Shown here: positions 55,686 to 64,000 of the stretch, piece after piece
Position numbering within the stretch: the stretch's first letter is position 1
Layout: each line of letters opens with the position of its first letter
Assembly (NCBI GenBank): GCA_963457665.1
Contig: OY735219.1
Span: 21,123,394-21,187,393 of the forward strand
Reading direction: 5' to 3'
DNA from: Thysanoteuthis rhombus
Taxonomy: Eukaryota > Mollusca > Cephalopoda > Oegopsida > Thysanoteuthidae
Length of the DNA stretch: 64,000 bases
The notes under the pieces: model-generated
What the model was told of the DNA's origin: nothing
Database searches by the model: none
Seen by the model: the letters and a program-made list of their open reading frames with translations, nothing else
Translations under genes and position numbers: made by a program

Positions 55686-55989
55686 ATGATTGGAACAATA
55701 GAGAACCAGAAAAGACTATATATCTTTGCCAATGCCATGCACTATCTAAAAACAGAATGAAAATCAGTTCATATATAGCTACAATATAGGGAGCAACTGT
55801 GTGTTGTCGATTTTACATATTTCGAACTATTGTCTTGATATATGTTATAAGATTCATCAAGGGAAAATGAATTCTGGATCAGCTCCAAATTCAACCGATT
55901 CATCCTTAGCCCGAGCCTTTACAGATTTTATTGCGAAATTTTGGGAATATTGTGTGTACCAAGAGACAGAGGTAAGGAAGGGAAATAGT

Positions 55990-56303
55990 GATAGAGAAGA
56001 AGAGTGAAGGAAAAGCATGCAGGATAGATAGATGGAGAGAAAGAGAGAGAGAGAGAGTAGGTAGATATACATAGAGAGAGAGAGAGAGAGAGTAAAGACG
56101 TAGTAGATGGGGAGATAAATATATATATAGAGAGAGAGAAAGAGAGAGACGTAGTAGGTAGATGGATAAATATATTGAGAGTGATGTAGATAGATAGATA
56201 GAGACGAAGTATGTAGATTGACGAATAGAGAGCAAAAGGCGTAGTAGGTAGATAAATAAATTGATAGACAGAGAGATATACGTAGCTGGCACATATATAT
56301 AGT

Positions 56304-56337
<34 letters not shown>

Positions 56338-56343
56338 TAGTAG
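55990..56343. repeat. Degenerate GAGA/GATA minisatellite running into the gap
   Basis: Units of about 55-60 bp combine a GTAGTAGGTAGAT-like word with a (GA)n stretch, five or so copies. The array is cut by the assembly gap, so its true length is unknown. Confidence 0.75.
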
Positions 56344-56543
56344 NNNNNNNNNNNNNNNNNNNNNNNNNNNNNNNNNNNNNNNNNNNNNNNNNNNNNNNNN
56401 NNNNNNNNNNNNNNNNNNNNNNNNNNNNNNNNNNNNNNNNNNNNNNNNNNNNNNNNNNNNNNNNNNNNNNNNNNNNNNNNNNNNNNNNNNNNNNNNNNNN
56501 NNNNNNNNNNNNNNNNNNNNNNNNNNNNNNNNNNNNNNNNNNN
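56344..56543. other. Assembly gap, 200 N
   Basis: Exactly 200 undetermined bases, which suggests a placeholder rather than a measured length. The open frames drawn across it are meaningless. Confidence 0.98.
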
Positions 56544-56591
56544 AAAAAGAAAGAAATAGCAAGCAGATTTCATCTGTTGTTGATAATATTC

Positions 56592-56678
56592 AATTACAGA
56601 GCTAAGTATACTGTCGGTTGCTGAAGAGTGCGTTAGGCACGAAATGTAGATATTCACCGGGTACATATCTTTGTAATT
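56592..56678 (+). ncRNA. Hammerhead-like motif, possibly inactive
   Basis: CTGAAGA (56621-56627), stem II GTGC-GTTAG-GCAC (56628-56640), GAA (56641-56643), and stem III ATGTA/TACAT (56644-56648, 56662-56666) follow hammerhead order. H17 would be A at 56667. Outer pairing exists between AATTACA (56592) and TGTAATT (56672), but the bases next to the core do not pair, leaving a large internal loop in stem I. A (TA)n tract follows, as with the other hammerhead copies. Confidence 0.45.
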
Positions 56679-56699
56679 CTTATATATATATATATATAT

Positions 56700-57318
56700 A
56701 TTCGAATCTTGAAGCAGATGAAGCTGTGGATACTGACAAAGATGCTTGAGATCAGCGGAGTCCTAGTATCAAGTTGCTCATGAAGATGATATTTCTGAGA
56801 AAGAAAGTCTTCTTGTCAAATAGACGAATGAGCGATGGGAAACTGATAAGCATATATGCAAATTTCTTTTCTGTTAGCTTGTGCTCATTCGCATTCACGA
56901 ACCTGATGTAACCCAATGTCTACAATGGACTCGCCATAATCTGATACATTCATGTCTAACAGATTATGTGCAATAGAGAGAAATGCACTGTCCCTATTAA
57001 GATGATATCATTGGTTCATTTGTCTGAGTTTCTCTTTGGAAAAAAACAAAACAAAACAAAAAAAAAACAGTTCTTACTTCTAACATTTTAACCTTCGGTT
57101 GGGACACGTTTTTTACTCAATGATATCTACAGAACTACAGAAATCTTTTTCGGTGAGAAATATATCAAATTATACAACAATAAAAAAATCAATTTTTGAT
57201 TGATACGGCAAATAAGTGATTAAGAAAAAATTAATTCGATGAAGTATTATAAATTATCATCATAATTATTATAACAACTTTCTATCTTCAGCTTAATTTT
57301 TCAGTTGCTTTTTTTTTC
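56700..57318. other. Unassigned stretch
   Basis: AT-rich. Might be 3' untranslated sequence if the exon at 57319 is real. Confidence 0.3.
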
Positions 57319-57370
57319 TTAAACGGAACCGGAAACGTCTTCCTCGGATTCCATCTGTCGAAGGAGTGTT
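57319..57370 (-). CDS. Candidate terminal coding exon
   Basis: On the minus strand TTTATTTATTTTTCAG ends at 57371, a strong acceptor. It is followed by a short, locally GC-rich segment encoding TLLRQMESEEDVSGSV and a TAA at 57321-57319. The contrast with the AT-rich flanks and the acidic, Ser-rich C-terminus look protein-like. The earlier exons would be at higher coordinates, and I do not recognise the protein. It may be chance. Confidence 0.35.
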
Positions 57371-57463
57371 CTGAAAAATAAATAAATCATTTATTTACTT
57401 TTTAAAGTTTCTATTTGCTTCTTAATGAACCTTACCTTGAGTAAATTTTGAAAGTTTTAAACA

Positions 57464-57468
<5 letters not shown>

Positions 57469-57520
<52 letters not shown>
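57469..57520. repeat. (TA)n microsatellite
   Basis: About 26 TA units directly before the reverse-transcriptase relic. Confidence 0.95.
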
Positions 57521-57522
<2 letters not shown>

Positions 57523-58051
57523 TGGGCAAATTTGTATTTACGTAGACGAGAATATATATTCATGTCATCTCTAATTAAAACTAATATAAAACGAGCTCGT
57601 TCATTCTTAGCTTTTACCCGTTTTATTGATGACTTATGTTCTCTTCATGATGAAGGAGAATATGGAAACTTGTATAGTTATGTATACCCAAAGGATCTTG
57701 AATTGAAATGTGAACATAAAGGGAAGCAAGCAATATTCCTAGATTTTGATATTAAAAGTGACGATGGAATGTTTATCTACAAATAATTTGATAAACGAGA
57801 TAGTTTATCGATCCGTATACTTATATAGATTATCTTTTAGAAAAAGTACTATTCGAGCATATATATTTTATGGAACAATATTATCAGAATATTTGAGAAT
57901 CGCAAGAGCAACTTCAAGATTTATTGACTTAATAACAAAAATTGTTTCTTTAGTTGTAAGAATGGTCAATCAAGGTGGTGAAATTAGTAAGACCTATAGA
58001 AAATTTATTAAAGCTATGAGCAGACATCCTGATCCCTTTAAAACTTATTAG
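57521..58051 (+). mobile_element. Reverse-transcriptase relic (FIDDL motif), Penelope-like or related
   Basis: The first frame (to 57786) reads ANLYLRRREYIF, then ARSFLAFTRFIDDLCSLHDE with the catalytic DD, YPKDLELKCEH and AIFLDFDIKSDDGMF. After a frameshift near 57785 the second frame gives IFYGTILSEYLRIARATSRF, LVVRMVNQGG and KAMSRHPDPF, then stops at 58051. The R-F-I-D-D palm followed by an FLD strand and a helical thumb with LRIAR resembles reverse transcriptases of Penelope-like elements, but the clade is uncertain. The fingers and any endonuclease are missing. Confidence 0.65.
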
Positions 58052-58507
58052 CTTGAGTAAAGAGAAATAATAACGAAAATTAAAGATAATGTTAATGTAA
58101 GTATAAAAATGGAATAAATGTATAATGAATATTAAAATAAATAGAATTATATTAATGTTAGGGGAATTAGGTAACTGAAAGAGATGGATCCAGTCCTTGT
58201 CAATGTGAAAGATCATTGTATTGACTAGAACCAGGGAAAGTGGAAAACATTTGGCTCCGGTCTATTTATCTGACAAATAGGCAGCAGGGAAGGCTGGGAG
58301 ATCTAACATGGATGCCATGTAACAAATTGTTCAGGTATATTAATGGAATCGACGTGGGAAAATGAACTTTGAGGTTAGTGGAAAATAATTGTCAAATATT
58401 TCTGTTGACTATGTTGCTAGAGAATCAACTTGAATAAGTTTTCCTTTGTAATGAGTGTTTTTAAAAATGATATCATAAGTTAGTTTATATTGTGTCTGAG
58501 ATTTTAA
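58052..58507. other. Unassigned stretch
   Basis: AT-rich; possibly the 3' region of the reverse-transcriptase element. Confidence 0.3.
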
Positions 58508-59016
58508 CCGACACAACAGATTTAATATTCACATGGATGAACATTCGATCGAAATGTCAGGAAGAGCGAGTCATGTCTGCTATACTTACAGATCCCACAT
58601 CGTTAAAAACGTTTTTAGGGTAATCTACGTGAGTAAGCCTCGTTTCAAGAAATAAATATGTAGTATGAAATGATAACAATACACAATACACATAAAACCT
58701 TGTATAAAATGACAAACTACATGTATGGCATAGACTATATAATAAAGGGACGTAGTGTTTGATCAATACAGCTGGGGTGCCAAGTTAATATGACTGTTTT
58801 GTTTTTAAAATCCCTGAAACGGTTACATGGTAAATAACTGGTGATCCCAACAAGAGACAACTTATACGTTGTACAATAATAACAAAGTATAGGGAAAACA
58901 AGGGAAAACACTTCGGAAGATTACATGAATTGCATTGACAGATATTGGGAAATGGATGACAAATCTATTGAAAAAGCTTTTTAATGTTTCATGTTTAAAG
59001 CTGTAAAGCTTTCTTG

Positions 59017-59018
<2 letters not shown>
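58508..59018 (+). mobile_element. Family O repeat, copy 3 (near full length)
   Basis: From AACCGACACAACAGATTTAA to TAAAGCTTTCTTGATTA, followed by (TA)n at 59019-59086. The best match to 5034-5580. Confidence 0.8.

Positions 59019-59086
<68 letters not shown>
59019..59086. repeat. (TA)n microsatellite
   Basis: About 34 TA units forming the tail of family O copy 3. Confidence 0.95.
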
Positions 59087-59089
<3 letters not shown>

Positions 59090-60629
59090 CAGCCTGAATA
59101 AAAGTTACAATAAAACAACACCCATTCCAAAACTTCCCTTTCACGAAAAAGGAAGATGTTTTTCAATTTTTTGTCAAACATCCAGTAAGATCTCAAAGGT
59201 AAAACATCGTAATTAAAACAGAAAAGTTTAATTAACATCCCCAGTTTCGTACGGCAAATGGAAACAGTGAATCCAACATTCAGCATTATCAGTTTATTTT
59301 GCTCATAACCTTGGAACATTAAGAATAAAATTTTCTCGAAATCAACAAATTTGATAAGCTTGAAAACATGGAGAACATAGTTGCTTCTCTCTCCACACAG
59401 ATTCATTCGAATATGAGAGGTAATTAATATAAAAATTGGAAACGTTTAAAATTTGCTTCTCACGGAAGTTTTTCAGGGCACAATATTTCAAAATTATTTC
59501 CTGTTTGTTCTTTAACGTTTCAAAAATCTTTTTTTACAACCTTTTATAGCTAATACTTGTTTATTATCTTTTTCATAAATAGACTAAAATTGATTAAGAT
59601 TACATTTTAAATGCAAAAACGGGACCTTGTAGGAACCACTCAATCTCAGTGAACAGAAATCGTGCAAATGTTGGCTCCATAGATGTCCCTCCGAAATCTT
59701 AACAGACAATATTAAAAAAATTGAGTCAAATAAGATATTACAAATATTAGACCAATGAAAAGCTGGCTTTCACCAGGCAGAATTAATTAATCTAGGAGCC
59801 AGGCAAAATGATATATAAATCACCGACTATCATCCGTCAGTTGCGACCTTTCTTGCCCCCTGGGCAACATAGCTGGGCTCACATCACGCACACAATTCAC
59901 TGACACTCAGAATTTGCACAAACAAACCATCCTTTGTTGTTATTATTGAATAAAAAATGTTTTGATTATATTCACCTTTTTGTCAATTGATTTATTGGAC
60001 ACGCTTATGAATATTGAAGTTGGTATATGTTGTATAAATAACCCATACGCGCGGTAACCCCACAACCTACAGTTTCCATCCGTGGTTCGAAACTGCAGAT
60101 ATTATTTTTGCGTAATCTTTTTTTGACTTTTCCCTTTTTTCAACAACTGCATTTTTCACAATAAATTTCTTTTATTTCTTTCAAAAAATGACTTACAATC
60201 TCATTTTCCGTTTTGATTTCTTGAGAAAATGTGTATGATTCTACAACAACAATCATCATTGAAAAAAAAATTTGCGAAAAATCTCAATTGATATCATGTG
60301 ATACCAAAATTCAAATACTTATTTTCTGGGCTAAAAATGTTATATGATTATTTCTCTATATAAACTATCATTAAACTTTCTTTCCAAAAGAATTAGGCTA
60401 TATTTTCAATATTTTAACTCTCTGTTTTGACTTCATTTTCATACATTCCACTATCAATGGTTATTTTCCTTACACAGTAGTCAATCAGCCTTACAAATCA
60501 GTTGAAACTTTTACACAGCTTACATTTAGTAGATTACAATCAATACATTTAAATACCTACTACTTTGATTTTTTGGCTCTTTACTACCTATCTGTGCATT
60601 ACTAATACTGTCAGTTTTGACAGGAATAT
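59087..60629. other. Unassigned AT-rich stretch
   Basis: No supported feature. A 105-codon minus frame at 59406-59089 is unrecognised and its composition follows the AT-rich DNA. Confidence 0.3.
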
Positions 60630-60725
60630 CATTGTGAAAAGCACCGTGATCTTGACGTAGGATCGAACGTACCACGATAGAAATGATCTCTGAGACTTAC
60701 TTGCTAACCAACCGATGCTCCAAGG
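60630..60725 (-). mobile_element. tRNA-derived SINE head
   Basis: Minus strand: GCATCGGTTGGTTAGCAAG contains the A box and ACGTTCGATCC (60669-60659) the B box, at tRNA-like spacing. A tail continues toward 60590. The long minus frame across it is incidental. Confidence 0.55.
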
Positions 60726-61217
60726 CGTGTCTCCCAGGAGACTAAGTTTTCTATCGTGAGTGCCAAAAATGTAAGATGCAATGTCACCTCCATGACCCCC
60801 AATATCTACTCTCACCAATTTGCGACGGCCCGAATTGACCTTTTTTTTCGTTCGGACTGACGGTGTTAATTTCATACCATATTTTTGTCAAGGGATTTAC
60901 GTCTTTGAGAATATTACTCTGCAGAAAAACCTAAAAAGGAATTGGAAGGTAAAAATGGGAAATAGCAAAGGAGAGAAGTTGCTGACTAAAAGCAATTAGT
61001 ATAGGTGTTTGAACCTTTCTTTCTTTTTGAGCTTTGGTTAATCTATTGAGCCTTGAATTTTTGAGCCCCGGTTTTTTTCTTATTATGTGTCAAGTTGAGA
61101 GACCTTTCCTTCTGACCTGTTATTACTGATGCTTTTGTCATGATTCCTTTCTATATATCTTTGTCACTCTGATACTTTCGGTTCACCTCTCTAAGACTTT
61201 CTATACATCACCCTAAG

Positions 61218-61274
<57 letters not shown>

Positions 61275-61406
61275 GTATATATATTTCTCTCTGTATCTAA
61301 TATTTTTACACATCTCTCTTTATTTCTCTAAGACTTTCCATACATCTCTCCCTCTCTCTTTCTCTTTCTGCACACCTCTCTTTTCTGTATATCTACCTTT
61401 TCTGTA

Positions 61407-61448
<42 letters not shown>

Positions 61449-61632
61449 AGGCTATCTGTATGTCCTTTCTACCTCTCTGAGACCTTCTGTGCACCACTCT
61501 CTCTCTCTCTCCCCGATTTCTTCCTCCAAGACTTCAATTGGCACATTCTTTTCGCACCAAAAGTTCCAGTGAGAACGATCCTTTAAGCACTAACACTTTC
61601 TTTTTTTTTTTTTGTATTTTGTCGTTATGAAC
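60726..61632. other. Unassigned stretch with (TC)n tracts
   Basis: (TC)n(TA)n at 61222-61275 and (TC)n at 61410-61447, with a repeated phrase CTCTAAGACTTTC (61188, 61326) between. No gene is supported. Confidence 0.5.
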
Positions 61633-62080
61633 AGGTCTGGTTAGTCACTCAGTAGAAACAGTCAGATGACCAATGACTTCTGGTGGCATACTGTCTTGTG
61701 GTGATCAAAATTGTAAATGGATAAGTTACTGCTCTCGCATTTTGTTGGGCAGTGATCAGAGAAAAGTACGAATTTTCAAAAAAACAAAAAAAAACAAGCA
61801 TGAATGCTGCTGGGTACAAACTTAAGGGTCAATTTGGCATGAACTTACATTGCAAATTGAATCCCTACTAAAAAGGTTATTTGAGAAAGAAGGGATTTTT
61901 AAAAAAACCCAAAAGCCCAACATTTTCTCGAGACATGATAAAAAGTAGACTTGGACAATTTCAGCACTCTAGCTCAATTGGTGCAGCCTGAACGCATGGT
62001 ATATACATAACAAGTTGGACCAACCTGAAAACAGAAGAAACCTATTTTGACAGTTTTGGTTGGCGGTTTCTAATCTATAT
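61633..62080 (+). mobile_element. Family X, copy 8 (near full length)
   Basis: From AACAGGTCTGGTTAGTCACT to GGCGGTTTCTAATC. Its TAGCTCAATTGGTGCAGCC is the best A-box-like version in the family. Confidence 0.85.
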
Positions 62081-62555
62081 CGTCTATTCTTTTACTCATA
62101 CCTTTCCCTGTTATTCATCTTGCTTGATCCAGAGTGGGCGACTGGTTTCAGCTTTATATTCCCTGCCACAATTGCATGGAATGCAGTTGTCGTTCATGTT
62201 TTAATCTAATCGAAGCTTGGCTCTGGTTAGGTATTTCCGTCCTCAAAAAGTAAGATGCAGTCCGTGAGAAGACAATCAGGTATAGCTGATCACGTGTTGA
62301 AGGAAAAAAAGAGGGCCTCACTACAATAGATTCCCCATAGAACAATTTCAGAATAATAGATAGAGAGCAGCATTGGAGAATAAGGTGATTGAATGAATCT
62401 GCACACGTGTCAAGCTCTTATAAACCCTTCAGTAGGTCTAGCGTAGAATTGACAACGTATAGAAGTATTTGATTCGGAGGAAACAGACTTTGGTTTTAAG
62501 GCTCAAATATAACGGGACGAGCAGCGGTGATACCACAGGGACGAACTAAATGAAG
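62081..62555. other. Unassigned stretch
   Basis: No supported feature. Confidence 0.3.
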
Positions 62556-62559
62556 AATT

Positions 62560-62790
62560 ATAATGAATGAATGAACTCTGTTCCGTCTCTACAGACAATG
62601 GAAGTCCTATCTGGGGTGTAGGCCTTGGCGATGTGTATGGCGATCATGGGATTCCCGGGCGTCAGAATTCCCTTCTCGACCTTGCTGATGTAGTCCAGAG
62701 GAAAGCAGAGAGCGATTTGTCTTGCATCAACTTGGCTGCAGGAGCTGCCGGAAAGACGTTGAATTGGGCTTAAAACTGCATTAAGGAGGC
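62560..62790 (+). mobile_element. Family Y repeat, copy 3
   Basis: GTCTCTACAGACAATGGAAG, GATGTAGTCCAGAGGAAAGC, ATCAACTTGGCTGCAGGAG and CCGGAAAGACGTTGAATT match copies 1 and 2. A 68-codon frame is open here and partly in copy 2, but not in copy 1. Confidence 0.65.
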
Positions 62791-63050
62791 TCCTCTCCTT
62801 GGTTTACAATGTATGTTTACGCTTAATTGGCCCCTTGGTTTGTGTGCAGCTGTGTTAACGCCTGTTTCTTTTTCAAATCCAGATTTTTTTAGAGATCACT
62901 GCCCAACAAAAGGTGAGAGAAGTGACTTATTCATTAATCATCCCTTTTCTTCCAATTGTTTGATTGATCACCTCCTAACATGACATGCTGCCAAAAGACA
63001 TGGGTCCTGCGACGGTTTCTATTGAGTGACTAACCAGACCTGTTCTATAA
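62790..63050 (-). mobile_element. Family X, copy 12 (inverted)
   Basis: GAGATCACTGCCCAACAAAA, TTATTCATTAATCATCCC and the terminus GACGGTTTCTATTGAGTGAC, TAACCAGACCTGTTC. Confidence 0.8.
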
Positions 63051-63059
63051 GTTTTTCCA

Positions 63060-63165
63060 TTCCTGGGCGAGATCCTGGTATTTTCATAATTTTTTTGCCT
63101 TTTTTTTTCTCCCTTCACCCCGTGGTCCGCTGGTACAGCCACGTCCACGATGTATCAGAACCTCA
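63060..63165 (-). mobile_element. Fragment of the CCHC/RPD LINE
   Basis: GATCCTGGTATTTTCAT..CCCTTCACCCCGTGGTC..GGTACAGCCACGTC aligns with 44221-44305. It encodes the end of the VDV strand region only. Confidence 0.6.
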
Positions 63166-63396
63166 ATTTCTCTCCTCACTTCTTGATGCATCTCACATTT
63201 CTGTACATGTAAAATCGGTGGAATCCAATTTGCGAGGAAACGACTTGCTATTAGAACATTAAAATGAACTTTGCTCAAGCGATGTTTCTGATAAAAGCAA
63301 AAACAATTAATGATATATCTATAAGGCTACTCCCACAATAAAGTCTCTGCCCTTTTCCCTTCCAAGTTTGCCCCCCTTCTCCACCACCTTCTCCTC

Positions 63397-63399
63397 TTC

Positions 63400-63444
<45 letters not shown>

Positions 63445-63462
63445 ATAATAATAATAATAATA
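63397..63462. repeat. (TAC)n(TAA)n microsatellite
   Basis: About 15 TAC units followed by TAA units; the poly-Val frame on the minus strand is an artefact. Confidence 0.95.
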
Positions 63463-63862
63463 GCAATAATCTAACTTCAACTGAAAAAATCTGTCTGTGT
63501 GTATGCATGGCGATTACTTGACAAGTAGGTATTGTACGATGTATCGGTCAGCACACAAGGCATTGCAGTGTACTATTTGAAGGTGTTTGGATCAGCAGTA
63601 CTGGAGAAATCTAATAAAAATAAATTAGAAATACAGATCTTTCATTTTGAACTATTGATCAACGTAACATATCTAAATTGGCAACACTGAAGAGAAGTGA
63701 CCGAAAAATTTCAAAGCCCTAGTTTCGTAATTATTTTACATGACTATTATAGCCCGACCACTTCCAAGAAATACACCTTTGGAATGGGCACGGCCCGATT
63801 AATAATAAATCTAGTACCATCCCACTAATATATAATTCAGCTTCTTTTCTTATAAGCACTTT

Positions 63863-64000
63863 GATGATGATGATGATGATGGTGATGATGATAATAATAA
63901 TAATGTTGATGATGATAATAATAATAATGATGATGATAATAATGTTAATGATAATGATAATAATGATGATGATAAAAATAATAATGATGATAATAATGAT
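63863..64000. repeat. Degenerate (GAT)n/(AAT)n tract to the window end
   Basis: GATGATGAT and AATAATAAT runs alternate to the last base. It may be the simple-repeat tail of another RTE-type element lying outside the window. Confidence 0.85.

Noticed and set aside
55021-55738. Several 90-140 codon minus frames
   Set aside because: Same reason: a (GAAA)n/(GA)n tract read backwards keeps stops rare in several frames.
55857-56666. 269-codon and 218-codon minus frames
   Set aside because: They run through 200 Ns and a GAGA/GATA array; the open reading is an artefact.
60588-60875. 95-codon minus frame as a gene
   Set aside because: It overlaps a tRNA-like SINE head and has no known domain.

Overview
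The window looks like gene-poor nuclear DNA of an animal, most likely a mollusc and probably a cephalopod. This is inferred from AT-rich intergenic sequence, many (TA)n and (GATA)n tracts, several families of tRNA-derived SINEs, mariner, hAT, RTE and other LINE relics, hammerhead ribozyme motifs of the kind carried by Penelope-like elements and retrozymes, and a 200-N assembly gap. The phylum was not tested by any search. There are no operons, ribosome binding sites, CRISPR arrays or other prokaryotic features.

Only one convincing host gene is present. It is an intronless coding exon on the minus strand (106-1938) for a 610-residue Myb/SANT-like DNA-binding protein with an acidic middle and a C-terminal coiled coil, preceded directly by a good splice acceptor, so a 5' non-coding exon should lie upstream at higher coordinates. 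Two weaker exon candidates are a short terminal exon at 57319-57370 (minus) and a first exon with an ATGGCGG start at 41339 (plus). A TCTCGCGAGA palindrome at 35938 may mark a TATA-less promoter.

The rest is layered mobile and tandem DNA. 2-13 kb: a hAT-type MITE, tRNA-derived SINEs, family X and family O repeats, a Tc1-like transposase relic, a U2 snRNA pseudogene. 13-19 kb: fold-back and TTGCCAA-ended MITEs. 19-24 kb: purine-rich and AT-rich degenerate repeats, a decayed hammerhead copy and a nested SINE cluster. 24-29 kb: two core-deleted mariner relics, a LINE C-terminus and a hAT MITE. 29-36 kb: minisatellites, including a 30-bp array open on both strands, family X/W nesting and a 100-bp hairpin. 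36-46 kb: homopurine/homopyrimidine tracts, a transposase C-terminus, RTE and endonuclease-type LINE relics. 46-50 kb: a mariner interrupted by a 78-bp minisatellite and a mariner nested in a hAT MITE. 50-64 kb: TG-rich DNA, an apparently intact type I hammerhead ribozyme (53968-54022), the gap, a reverse-transcriptase relic and more X and Y repeats.

The strongest observation is the hammerhead at 53968-54022: every core position and three paired stems can be read from the sequence. A decayed relative lies at 22611 and a different hammerhead-like core at 56592. A separate recurring hairpin (motif M, seven copies, one inside a tRNA-like element bounded by inverted repeats) resembles the same core but carries one extra base, so I do not call it a ribozyme. 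All coordinates of repeat copies were read by eye and their ends are approximate.
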